Assembly: GCA_965204915.1 (NCBI GenBank)
Contig: OZ242023.1
Span: 3,348,001-3,412,000, forward strand
Direction of reading: 5' to 3'
DNA from: HK1 sp965204915
Lineage (GTDB): Bacteria > Pseudomonadota > Gammaproteobacteria > HK1
Length of the DNA stretch: 64,000 nt
Positions 15,494 to 25,679 of this stretch are shown one piece after another. Below the pieces are notes generated by a model. It searched no databases and had not been told where the DNA came from. It saw only the letters and a list, made by a program, of their open reading frames with translations. Position 1 is the first letter of the stretch, and each line of letters begins with the position of its first letter. The translations under genes and the position numbers were made by a program.

Positions 15494-17581
15494 ATGGCCG
15501 AGGCGCAGACGAAGGAAACCCATGGATTCCAGACCGAGGTCCGCAAGCTGCTGGATCTCATGATCCACTCGCTCTACAGCAACAAGGAAATCTTTCTACG
15601 GGAGCTGATCTCCAATGCCTCCGATGCGGCAGACAAGCTCCGGTTCGAGGCACTGTCCGACGACACCCTCTACGAGGGCGACGGCGAGCTGAAGGTCCGC
15701 GTCTCGTTCGACCGCGATGCACGCACGATCACCGTGCGGGACAACGGCATCGGCATGACCCGCGAGGAGACCGCCGCCAACCTCGGGACCATCGCCCGCT
15801 CCGGCACCCGCCGGTTCTTCGAATCCCTGACCGGCGACAGCGCGAAGGACGCGCAGCTCATCGGCCAGTTCGGCGTGGGGTTCTACTCCTGCTTCATCGT
15901 CTCCGATCGCGTCACCGTCACCTCGCGCCGCGCCGGCCGGCCCGCGTCGGAGGGCGTGCGCTGGGAGTCGGGCGGGGAAGGCGAGTTCACCGTCGAGACC
16001 GTCGAGGTCGAGGCGCGGGGCACCGAAGTCGTGCTCCATCTCCGCGAGGAGGAGGACGAGTTTCTCGACCGGTACCGCCTGCGAAGCATCGTGCGCAAGT
16101 ACTCCGACCACGTCTCGATCCCGATCCTGATGCCGGGCGAAGGCAAGGCCGAGGCCGAGGACGCGGACAAGGACGACGAGGGCAGGGACGACGAGAGCAA
16201 GGATGAGGACAAGGGCCGGGACGAGGAGACGATCAACGCCGCCACCGCGCTGTGGACGCGGAACAAGAGCGAGATCGGCGACGACGACTACAAGGGCTTC
16301 TACAAGCACGTCTCCCACGATTTCGAAGACCCGCTCGCCTGGGTCCACAGCCGGGTGGAAGGGACTCTCGAATACAGCGTGCTGCTGTTCATCCCGACGC
16401 GCACGCCCTTCGATCTCTGGGACCGCAACGTCCGGCGCGAGGTGAAGCTCTACGTCCGCCGGGTGTTCATCATGGACGACGCCGAACACCTCATGCCGGC
16501 GTACCTGCGCTTCGTGCGCGGGGTGATCGATTCGGCGGACCTCCCCCTCAACATCTCCCGCGAGATCCTTCAGGAGAACCGGCAGATCCGGTCGATCCGC
16601 GCCGGCTCGGTGAAACGGGTGCTCGATCTCCTGGCCGGGCTCGCCAAGGACGAGCCGGACAAGTACGCGACGTTCTGGGAGCAGTTCGGCCGCGTGCTGA
16701 AGGAAGGGATCGTCGAAGACGACAAGAACCGGGAGCAGATCGCGAAGCTCCTGCGCTTCGCCTCGACCCACGATGCGGACGATGCGCAGACCGTCTCCCT
16801 CGACGACTACGTCGGCCGGATGAAGGAGGGACAGAAGGGCATCTACTACGTCACCGCCGACGGGTACCGCACCGCGCGCAACAGCCCCCACCTCGAAGTA
16901 TTCGACAAGCACGGCCTCGAAGTGCTGCTGCTCGCCGACCCGATCGACGAATGGCTTGCCATGCACCTCACCGAATACGAAGGAAAGCCGCTCGTGTCGG
17001 TGATGAAGGGCGAACTCGACCTCGGCGACGTCGCCGGGGAGGACGACGCATCGGAGGACGAGGCATCGGAGGACGAGGCGGACGGCGGCGATCATGCGCC
17101 GGTGCTGGAGAAGTTCCGGGAGGCGCTCGGAGAGCGCGTCAAGGACGTGCGCGCCACCCGCCGGCTCTCGACCTCGCCGGCCTGCCTCGTCAGCGAGGAG
17201 TACGAGATGAGCCGCCATCTCGAACGCATCCTCGGCGCGGCGGGACAGAAGCTCGACGGGGCGAAGCCCATCCTGGAGATCAACCCCGATCACCCGATGG
17301 TTGACAGGCTCGCGGCGGAGCTCGACCCGGACCGGTGCAAGGACTGGGCGAGCCTGATCTTCGAGCAGGCGCTCCTCAGCGAAGGCGGCAGGCTCGAAGA
17401 TCCCGCCACCTTCGTGCGGCGGATGAACGAGTTGATCGTCACCCTCGCGCAGGGCGGCGCACCCGGCCCGGCGCGTGGACGCGAGGAAGAGGCGGCCGCG
17501 GAGGAGATCGCGGAAACAGGGCCCGAAGCAGGCCGCGAAGAAGGGGAAGACCGGGGAGCGGGCGGCGAAGCAGACTGCTGA
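15494..17581 (+). CDS. htpG: Molecular chaperone HtpG (Hsp90)
   Basis: The 695-residue protein has the Hsp90 hallmarks: NKEIFLRELISNASDAADKL, VRDNGIGMTREE, GQFGVGFYSCFIVSDRV, and in the middle domain DLPLNISREILQENRQIR. It is an ATP-dependent cytoplasmic chaperone. It is longer than E. coli HtpG (624). The extra length comes from an acidic insertion after PILMPGEG (many D/E/K residues), a second acidic run near GEDDASEDEASEDEADGG, and a charged C-terminal tail. AGGAG lies upstream of the ATG. prmB follows within 30 bp. Confidence 0.95.
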   Translation: MAEAQTKETHGFQTEVRKLLDLMIHSLYSNKEIFLRELISNASDAADKLRFEALSDDTLYEGDGELKVRVSFDRDARTITVRDNGIGMTREETAANLGTIARSGTRRFFESLTGDSAKDAQLIGQFGVGFYSCFIVSDRVTVTSRRAGRPASEGVRWESGGEGEFTVETVEVEARGTEVVLHLREEEDEFLDRYRLRSIVRKYSDHVSIPILMPGEGKAEAEDADKDDEGRDDESKDEDKGRDEETINAATALWTRNKSEIGDDDYKGFYKHVSHDFEDPLAWVHSRVEGTLEYSVLLFIPTRTPFDLWDRNVRREVKLYVRRVFIMDDAEHLMPAYLRFVRGVIDSADLPLNISREILQENRQIRSIRAGSVKRVLDLLAGLAKDEPDKYATFWEQFGRVLKEGIVEDDKNREQIAKLLRFASTHDADDAQTVSLDDYVGRMKEGQKGIYYVTADGYRTARNSPHLEVFDKHGLEVLLLADPIDEWLAMHLTEYEGKPLVSVMKGELDLGDVAGEDDASEDEASEDEADGGDHAPVLEKFREALGERVKDVRATRRLSTSPACLVSEEYEMSRHLERILGAAGQKLDGAKPILEINPDHPMVDRLAAELDPDRCKDWASLIFEQALLSEGGRLEDPATFVRRMNELIVTLAQGGAPGPARGREEEAAAEEIAETGPEAGREEGEDRGAGGEADC

Positions 17582-17605
17582 GCCGAATGCGCTACGGGAG
17601 TGCGG

Positions 17606-18571
17606 ATGGATCGGCCCCCTGCCATGCCCTCGCCTCCGCCCCCTGACGATCTCGACACCCTCGCCCTCGAGGCGCTCGACGAGCTGCGCACCGTCACCGA
17701 CCTCATACGCTGGGGGGCGGCCCGGCTGGACGACGCCGGCGTCGTGCTCGGCCACGGCGCCGACAATGCGGTGGACGAGGCGATGGTCCTCGTACTGCAC
17801 GCGGCCGGCCTCCGCCCGGAGCCGCCGGAGCCCCTGTTCGCCTCCCGCCTCACCAGACGGGAGCGCCGTGCGGCGATCGATCTGGTTGTGCGCCGGATCC
17901 GCGAGCGTATCCCCGCCCCCTACCTGACCGGCCGGGCATGGTTCGCGGGCCTGGAGCTCGTATGCGATGCGCGTGCGCTGGTGCCGCGTTCCCCGATCGC
18001 GGAGTGGATCGAGCGTGGCTTCGAGCCCTGGCTCGACCCGGATTCCGTGGAACGGGTGCTGGAGATCGGCACCGGCGGCGGGGCCATCGCCATCGCCTGC
18101 GCAATGGCGTTCCCCGGTGCGACCATCGACGCGGTTGACGTGAGCCACACCGCCCTCGCTCTGGCGCACGAGAACTGCGCCGCGCACGGCGTCGCGGACC
18201 GGGTGCGGCTCTCGCGCTCGGACGTCTACTCCGAAGTACGCGGGCGTTACGACCTGATCGTCGGCAACCCGCCCTACGTCGACGCCGCGACGATGGCCTC
18301 GCTCGATCCGGAGTACCGCCACGAGCCCCGGATCGGGTTGGAGGCGGGCGCCGACGGCCTCGACTGCGTACGCCGGATCCTGGCCGGGGCGGGCAAACGT
18401 CTGCGTCCCGGCGGGGTGCTGGTCTGCGAGGTGGGCGCATCCCGTGCCGTGCTGGAGCGAACCTGTCCCGAAACCGCATTCACCTGGCTGGAACTCGAAC
18501 GGGGTGGCGAGGGCGTCTTCCTGCTGACCGAGGCGCAGGTTCGGGAAGTCCCCCGCCTCGATCCCCGTTGA
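17606..18571 (+). CDS. prmB: Ribosomal protein L3 glutamine N5-methyltransferase
   Basis: The 321-residue class I methyltransferase has the AdoMet motif EIGTGGG (153-159) and the catalytic NPPY (221-224) shared by the HemK/PrmB family. PrmB methylates the glutamine of ribosomal protein L3. Assignment to PrmB rather than PrmC rests on the position directly upstream of aroC, a conserved pairing in Gammaproteobacteria, and on an N-terminal region of PrmB length. The ATG at 17606 is six bases after GGGAG. A GTG at 17600 is an alternative. Confidence 0.88.
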   Translation: MDRPPAMPSPPPPDDLDTLALEALDELRTVTDLIRWGAARLDDAGVVLGHGADNAVDEAMVLVLHAAGLRPEPPEPLFASRLTRRERRAAIDLVVRRIRERIPAPYLTGRAWFAGLELVCDARALVPRSPIAEWIERGFEPWLDPDSVERVLEIGTGGGAIAIACAMAFPGATIDAVDVSHTALALAHENCAAHGVADRVRLSRSDVYSEVRGRYDLIVGNPPYVDAATMASLDPEYRHEPRIGLEAGADGLDCVRRILAGAGKRLRPGGVLVCEVGASRAVLERTCPETAFTWLELERGGEGVFLLTEAQVREVPRLDPR

Positions 18572-18755
18572 CCCCGATCGTGTCGTTCTTGCCCGGCCCT
18601 TGCGCCTGCCCGCCGTGAAGACATCCTGCCGCATTCGCCGAGGCGGCTGGACGTGGACGATCCGCACGACGAACGGATCGTTTGACGATCCGTCGAGAAG
18701 CTGCCCGGACGTGGACGGAATCGTCGCACGCGGCGCAGTGCCGTAGAATCGCGCC

Positions 18756-19856
18756 ATGCCCGGAAACACCATCGGCAAGTCGTTCCGCGTCACCACCTAC
18801 GGTGAGAGCCATGGAGCCGCGATCGGCTGCGTGATCGACGGCTGTCCGCCCGGCCTCCCGCTCGACGAGGACGACATTCAGCCCGATCTCGAACGGCGTC
18901 GTCCGGGGAAGTCCCGCCACACCACCCAGCGCCGGGAGACCGACGCGGTGCGGATCCTCTCCGGTACCTTCGAAGGCGTCACCACCGGTACCCCGATCCA
19001 CCTGATGATCGAGAACGTCGATCAACGTCCCAGGGACTACACCCGGATCAAGGACAGGTTCCGCCCCTCACACGCGGACTACACCTACCACCACAAGTAC
19101 GGGGTCCGCGACTACCGGGGCGGCGGGCGTTCGTCGGCGCGCGAGACCGCGATGCGGGTCGCGGCCGGGGCGGTCGCCAGGAAGTACCTGCGGGAACGCG
19201 CGGGCATCGTGGTACGCGGCTACCTCGCGCAGCTCGGCCCCATTCGTCCCGCGACGTTCGACTGGTCCGAGGTCGAGCGCAACCCCTTCTTCTGCCCCGA
19301 CCCCGAGGTTGCCGGGGAAATGGCGCGGTTCATGGACTCGCTCAGGAAGTCCGGCGATTCCATCGGCGCGCGGGTCGACGTGGTCGCGGACGGAGTGCCG
19401 CCGGGGCTCGGCGAGCCGGTGTTCGACCGCCTCGACGCGGATCTCGCCCATGCCCTGATGAGCATCAACGCGGTCAAGGGGGTGGAGATCGGCGCGGGCT
19501 TCCGGGTGGTGGGGATGCGCGGCACCGAGAACCGCGACGAGATCACCCCCGAGGGGTTTCTGAGCAACAACGCGGGCGGGGTCCTGGGGGGAATCTCCTC
19601 CGGGCAGGACATCCGCGCGAGTATCGCGCTCAAGCCGACCTCGAGTCTGCGGCTACCCGGTCGCGGTATCGACGTCGCCGGAAACCCGGTCGAGGTGGTC
19701 ACCCACGGCCGGCACGATCCATGTGTCGGGATCCGGGCTACGCCGATCGCCGAGGCGATGGTCGCCATCGTGCTGATGGACCATTTCATGAGGCATCGGG
19801 GACAGAACGCGGAGGTGAAGTCTTCGGCGCCGGTGGTGCCGTCCTCGACGGGTTGA
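18756..19856 (+). CDS. aroC: Chorismate synthase
   Basis: The 366-residue protein begins GNTIGKSFRVTTYGESHG and contains the family signatures RPSHADYTYHHKYG and GGGRSSARETA. It makes chorismate from EPSP using reduced FMN, the last step of the shikimate pathway. It follows prmB by 184 bp on the same strand. That gap holds no gene. Confidence 0.97.
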   Translation: MPGNTIGKSFRVTTYGESHGAAIGCVIDGCPPGLPLDEDDIQPDLERRRPGKSRHTTQRRETDAVRILSGTFEGVTTGTPIHLMIENVDQRPRDYTRIKDRFRPSHADYTYHHKYGVRDYRGGGRSSARETAMRVAAGAVARKYLRERAGIVVRGYLAQLGPIRPATFDWSEVERNPFFCPDPEVAGEMARFMDSLRKSGDSIGARVDVVADGVPPGLGEPVFDRLDADLAHALMSINAVKGVEIGAGFRVVGMRGTENRDEITPEGFLSNNAGGVLGGISSGQDIRASIALKPTSSLRLPGRGIDVAGNPVEVVTHGRHDPCVGIRATPIAEAMVAIVLMDHFMRHRGQNAEVKSSAPVVPSSTG

Positions 19857-19894
19857 TCGGCCCGGGTCGACGGGCCTTGGCCGGTGCGGGGCGG

Positions 19895-21034
19895 TCATGC
19901 GCCGCCAAGGCATCCCGCAATGGAGTCGCCGAGGCTGCGCATGATGCCGAACCAGGCATCCGGGCCCGCTGCAACGTCCGCGCCCAGGAGGTCGATGACC
20001 GCGGTCCGAACCTCGGTGCCCTCGATCACGGTCCAGGCGAGGCGCGGCTCGAACTGCGGCTCCGTGAACAGACACTGGACGTCACGTTCGGTGAGGGCGC
20101 GACGCAGGGACGCGAGCCGTTTCGCGCTGGGCAGTCGAGTCGGGTCCAAAGTCACCGAGCCGACGCTGTTGAGCTCGAATGCGTGCTCGAAATACTGGTA
20201 TCCGTCGTGGAAGACGACGAACGCATGTCGGCGCACCGGTGCAAGCTGCTTCCGTAGCGACGCTTCCAGTGCCTTGATGCGGGCCCGCATCGAGGCGGCA
20301 TTGCGCCGGTACGCCGCGGCCTCCTCGGGGTGGATACGGGTGAGCGCCTCGGCGACGACCTCCACGACCCGGACCGCGTTGCGCGGATCGAGCCAGATGT
20401 GTGCGTCGAGCTCGCCATGGGCATGGTCATGGCCGTGGCCATGGTCCTCCGAGTCATGGGTATCGGGGTCAAGGGCCTCGGAGTCATGGGTATCGGAGTC
20501 ATGAGCCTCGGAGTCATGGGTATCGGGATCATGGGTATCGGCGTTCTCGTCATCATGGAGCTGCGTGGAGCTCGAATCCCAGATGCCTCCCTCACGATTG
20601 CGCAGCAGCCGCATCCCGGCCGCTCGATGCAGGGTGACGATCTCCGCTCCGGCTCCGAGGCTTGCAATGGGACGTTCGAGAAACGCCTCCAGGGTCTCAT
20701 CGACCCAGACGACGAGATCCGCGGCTTGCAACGCCTCTGCTTCGGACGGGCGCATCTGGTAGGTGTGGGGAGAGGCGCCTCCCTTGATGATCAGCCGTGG
20801 CGTGCCGATCCCGTCCATCACGCCGGCGACGAGCGCGTGGATCGGCTTGATACTGACCACGACCTCCGGCGCGGCGTACGCCCCGGGCGCCAAATGCAGG
20901 ACGGCGAGCGCGGAGACGAAGAGCGCCATGCGGAACCGTCCTGCCCGGGCGCGACCCGAACGGCATGCCGCCCTCCCGCAAGGGACGGACCGGCCGCAGC
21001 AGCGCTCCGCCGTACCGGATGTCGGACTCATCAT
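19895..21034 (-). CDS. znuA: Zinc ABC transporter substrate-binding protein
   Basis: The protein belongs to the cluster A-I metal-binding family: VVVSIKPIHALVAGVMDG near the N-terminus and the ligand segments SPHTYQMRPSEAE and DAHIWLDPRNA. A hydrophobic signal core, MALFVSALAVLHLAPGAYA, starts about 36 residues in, so either the signal is long or translation begins at 20929. The usual His-rich loop is present but unusual: it is built from DTHDSE-like repeats followed by GHGHDHAHG, and probably loads or senses zinc. It works in the periplasm with ZnuCB, encoded divergently across a shared regulatory region. Confidence 0.92.
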   Translation of the reverse strand: MMSPTSGTAERCCGRSVPCGRAACRSGRARAGRFRMALFVSALAVLHLAPGAYAAPEVVVSIKPIHALVAGVMDGIGTPRLIIKGGASPHTYQMRPSEAEALQAADLVVWVDETLEAFLERPIASLGAGAEIVTLHRAAGMRLLRNREGGIWDSSSTQLHDDENADTHDPDTHDSEAHDSDTHDSEALDPDTHDSEDHGHGHDHAHGELDAHIWLDPRNAVRVVEVVAEALTRIHPEEAAAYRRNAASMRARIKALEASLRKQLAPVRRHAFVVFHDGYQYFEHAFELNSVGSVTLDPTRLPSAKRLASLRRALTERDVQCLFTEPQFEPRLAWTVIEGTEVRTAVIDLLGADVAAGPDAWFGIMRSLGDSIAGCLGGA

Positions 21035-21069
21035 CTTCACCTCGTGTCGAAGGGGGGTGGGAGATCTGA

Positions 21070-21092
21070 AGTGTTATAATGTATCATCTTCC
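21070..21092. promoter_or_regulatory. Zur-type operator with overlapping promoter element
   Basis: The sequence tgttataatgtatcat is an AT-rich imperfect palindrome matching the core of gammaproteobacterial Zur boxes (GTTATAAT-like). It also contains a perfect TATAAT. It lies between the divergent znuA and znuCB genes, 36-58 bp before znuA, where repression by zinc-loaded Zur would control both directions. Confidence 0.7.
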
Positions 21093-21264
21093 AGGTAGCT
21101 CGCAACCCCCGAAGAAACACTGGAGCAGCAATTCCCCCAACGTCCCGGACACGGACGCGCCATCGGGATTTCACAGCCTTCTCCACCGTCCGGGGATCCG
21201 GTGGGAGGGAGTCAACGGACGCTTTCCGGCCTGGTGGGAATTGCCGGCACAGGAGAAACACATC

Positions 21265-22089
21265 ATGTCCCGACCACCGGCCGTCGTTCCCCCGGCCGCG
21301 CCCCTCGTCGAAGCGCGCGGGGTGAGTGTCAGCCTCGGGGGCCGGAGCGTGCTGGACGACGTGGGTCTGGCGGTCCATGCCGGGGAGATCGTGACCTTGA
21401 TCGGACTCAACGGCGCGGGCAAGTCGACGCTGGTCCGGGTGCTGCTCGGCATCATCCGGCCGAGCCGCGGCGAGGTCGTGCGCGTCCCCGGCCTGCGCAT
21501 CGGTTATGCGCCCCAGCACGTGCATCGCGATCCGGTTCTGCCGATGACGGTGCAGCGCTTTCTGACCGTAGGTGCGCCGGCGACCCGCCGGCGGCTCGAG
21601 ACACTGCTTGCCGAGGTCGGCGCGGGTGCGATCCTCGACCACCCCGTATCCGGGATCTCGGGGGGGGAGCTTCACCGCGTGCTGCTGGCCAGGGCGCTCT
21701 TGCGCGAGCCCGGGCTGCTCGTGCTGGACGAGCCGCTCGCGGGAGTCGACGTGACGAGCCAGAGCGAGCTCTACCGCCTGATCGCCGCGATCCGGGACCG
21801 GTACGGCTGCGGGGTGCTGCTCGTCTCGCATGACCTGCACCTGGTCATGGCCGCGACGGACACCGTGGTGTGCATCAACCGCCACGTGTGCTGCACCGGC
21901 CATCCACGGGCGATCACGCGCGATCCGGCGTTCGTCTCCCTGTTCGGCCACCACGTGGCGAACACCCTCGCGATCTACGAGCATTCCCACGACCACCGCC
22001 ACGACGCCCTCGCCGAGCCGGGGCCGATCGGCTCCGCAATGCCGGCCGCATGGGCTGAAGAGGCTGCGCCCCAGGCCGGCAAGGTATGA
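21265..22089 (+). CDS. znuC: Zinc ABC transporter ATP-binding protein
   Basis: The start at 21265 follows AGGAG and gives 274 residues. Walker A is GLNGAGKST, the ABC signature is SGISGGELHRVLLARALL, and Walker B is LLVLDEPLAGVD followed by the H-loop SHDLH. The C-terminal tail has HSHDHRHD, typical of zinc transporters. It powers zinc uptake with ZnuB and ZnuA. The znuB frame opens at its stop codon. The longer frame from 21079 would overlap the Zur box and is not used. Confidence 0.93.
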   Translation: MSRPPAVVPPAAPLVEARGVSVSLGGRSVLDDVGLAVHAGEIVTLIGLNGAGKSTLVRVLLGIIRPSRGEVVRVPGLRIGYAPQHVHRDPVLPMTVQRFLTVGAPATRRRLETLLAEVGAGAILDHPVSGISGGELHRVLLARALLREPGLLVLDEPLAGVDVTSQSELYRLIAAIRDRYGCGVLLVSHDLHLVMAATDTVVCINRHVCCTGHPRAITRDPAFVSLFGHHVANTLAIYEHSHDHRHDALAEPGPIGSAMPAAWAEEAAPQAGKV

Positions 22090-22181
22090 GCGAGGCCACG
22101 GGACCACGGGCAGGGGCGCCCCGCCACGAAACTCGACTCGATGGCGAGGAACGGCGCCTCGAGGATTCCAGGAGGACACCG

Positions 22182-22988
22182 ATGACCGAAGACTTCTTCC
22201 TGCGCGCCCTTGCCGGCGGTATCGGGGTGGCGCTGGCGGCCGGTCCGGTCGGCTGTTTCGTGGTGTGGCGACGCATGGCCTACTTCGGTGCGGCCCTCGC
22301 CCATGCGGTGCTCCTCGGCGTCGCGCTCGGCTTTCTGCTGGAGATCGAACCGACCCTCGCCATCCTCGCGATCTGCCTCCTGCTCGCGGGCACCCTGACC
22401 CTGCTGGAGCGCCAGCGCCTCGTTCCCCTCGACACCCTGCTCGGGGTGCTGGCCCACGGGGTGTTCGCGGCGGGCGTCATCGTCATCGCCTTCATGGAGC
22501 GGGTGCGCGTCGATCTGATGGGCTACCTCTTCGGCGACATCCTCTCGGTGAGCGCCGCCGACCTCCGGTTCATCTTCGCGATTGCCGCCGGATCCCTCGT
22601 GGTGCTTGCCTGGCAATGGCGCAACCTCCTCTCCGTGACCGTCGACGAGGATCTGGCGGCGGTGGAGGGGGTGCCGGTAGGGCGGGTGCGGATGCTGCTG
22701 GTGATCCTGTTCGCGGTGGTGATCGCGACGGGAATGAAGATCGTCGGCATGCTGCTGGTGCTGTCGCTGGTGATCATCCCCGCCGCCGCCGCGCGCCGTT
22801 TCGCCGCGACGCCCGAACAGATGGTGGTCGCCGCGGCAGGGATCGGCGCCGCCTCGGTCGCCGCCGGCCTGTTCGGATCGCTCGAATGGGACGTGCCGGC
22901 CGGACCGGCGATCGCGATGGTCGCGTGCGCGATATTCGCCGCGAGCCTGCTCGCCCCCGCCCGATCACGGCCCCGCCGGCGCGAATGA
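22182..22988 (+). CDS. znuB: Zinc ABC transporter permease
   Basis: The 268-residue protein has about eight hydrophobic segments and matches the ABC-3 family. Typical pieces are LAHAVLLGVALGFLL, VDLMGYLFGDIL and MKIVGMLLVLSLVIIPAAAA. It forms the membrane channel of the ZnuABC importer. The start at 22182 is preceded by AGGAGG. An earlier ATG at 22086 overlaps the znuC stop but adds a charged stretch without family support. Confidence 0.92.
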   Translation: MTEDFFLRALAGGIGVALAAGPVGCFVVWRRMAYFGAALAHAVLLGVALGFLLEIEPTLAILAICLLLAGTLTLLERQRLVPLDTLLGVLAHGVFAAGVIVIAFMERVRVDLMGYLFGDILSVSAADLRFIFAIAAGSLVVLAWQWRNLLSVTVDEDLAAVEGVPVGRVRMLLVILFAVVIATGMKIVGMLLVLSLVIIPAAAARRFAATPEQMVVAAAGIGAASVAAGLFGSLEWDVPAGPAIAMVACAIFAASLLAPARSRPRRRE

Positions 22989-23118
22989 TCCATATCATGC
23001 GATGCCTCCGATTGCCGGTATTCGCCAACGCGGGGATCTCCTTCCCCGCATCCCTGTCCGGCGCCTGCTCCGAACGCTTACCATACGGCATCCCCGTGGC
23101 CGGAGGGAGCGTCAGGCA

Positions 23119-24519
<1,401 letters not shown>

Positions 24520-24526
24520 ACGCACG

Positions 24527-25540
24527 ATGAGCACGACGGCCGAGGCGCCCGCGCGCCGGAAAGTCCTGGAAGTCGAGGACGTCCGCACCCGCTTCCACAC
24601 CCGGGACGGCATCGTCCACGCGGTCAACGGCGTGAGCTTCGACCTCCGCCAAGGAGAGTTGCTCGGGGTCGTGGGCGAGAGCGGTTCGGGCAAGAGCGTG
24701 ACCATGATGTCGCTGCTCAAGCTCCTGCCGATGCCGCCGGCGGAGATCGTCTCCGGCCGGGCGCGGCTCGACGGGCAAGACCTGATCGGGCTCGATCTCA
24801 AGGAATTGAGGCATGTGCGCGGCGCCCGCGTCGGGTTCATCTTCCAGGACCCGATGACCTCCCTGAACCCGGTGCTCAGCGTCGGCTACCAGATCACCGA
24901 GCCGCTCCGGGCGCATCTCGGCATGAGCCGGCGCGCGGCGCGGGAGCGGGCGGTGGAGCTGCTGGAACGGGTCGGCATCCCGGCCGCGGCGGGCCGCCTG
25001 GGCGACTTCCCGCACCAGTTCTCGGGGGGGATGCGCCAGCGGGTGATGATCGCCATCGCGCTGGCCTGCAACCCCAAGGTGCTGATCGCGGACGAGCCGA
25101 CCACCGCCCTGGACGTCACCATCCAGGCCCAGATCCTGGATCTGGTGAAGCGGCTCCGGCACGAGCTCGGCATGGGGATCATCTGGATCACCCACGACCT
25201 CGGGGTGGTCGCGGGCCTCGCGGATCGGGTGATGGTGATGTACGGCGGGCTAGTGGTCGAGCAGGCCGGCGTCAGGAGCCTCTACAAGCACCCCCGGCAC
25301 CCTTACACCCAGGGCCTTCTGAGCACCCTCCCGAAGCTCGACGGCGCCCGCGCCGAGCGCCTGGAGAGCATCGCGGGACAACCGCCGAACCTGATCCGGA
25401 TGCCCACCGCCTGTCCCTTCGCGCCGCGCTGCCGGCACGTCTTCGATCGCTGCCGGGAGGAGAACCCGGCGCTACGCGCGGTGGCGGAGGGACATGAGGT
25501 GGCCTGCTGGCTCGATCCCGTCGCGGAACCGCCCCCGTGA
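24527..25540 (+). CDS. dppD: Dipeptide/oligopeptide ABC transporter ATP-binding protein, DppD type
   Basis: The 337-residue protein has Walker A GESGSGKSV, signature FSGGMRQRVMIAIAL, Walker B VLIADEPTTALD, and the C-terminal oligopeptide-transporter extension with clustered cysteines (ACPFAPRCRHVFDRC) that can bind an Fe-S cluster in DppD-type ATPases. It energises import of peptides or related solutes such as nickel chelates. A dppF-type partner follows. No permease or binding-protein gene is adjacent, so the rest of the transporter must lie elsewhere. Confidence 0.9.
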   Translation: MSTTAEAPARRKVLEVEDVRTRFHTRDGIVHAVNGVSFDLRQGELLGVVGESGSGKSVTMMSLLKLLPMPPAEIVSGRARLDGQDLIGLDLKELRHVRGARVGFIFQDPMTSLNPVLSVGYQITEPLRAHLGMSRRAARERAVELLERVGIPAAAGRLGDFPHQFSGGMRQRVMIAIALACNPKVLIADEPTTALDVTIQAQILDLVKRLRHELGMGIIWITHDLGVVAGLADRVMVMYGGLVVEQAGVRSLYKHPRHPYTQGLLSTLPKLDGARAERLESIAGQPPNLIRMPTACPFAPRCRHVFDRCREENPALRAVAEGHEVACWLDPVAEPPP

Positions 25541-25679
25541 CCCCCCCCTTCCGCGAACCCGGCGCCCAACCGGCGAGCGCCGGCGGCGGGATCCTCCCCC
25601 GGAGGCTTCCCTTCCGTGAGCCGAGCGGCGAGACGGGCTTTCGGCACCCCCTCGGCCCTCTCCGCGAGCCTTCCCTTCC

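Noticed and set aside
15596..18796. Minus-strand open frame of over 1000 codons opposite htpG and prmB
   Set aside because: It spans two unrelated well-supported plus-strand genes and has no recognisable domain.
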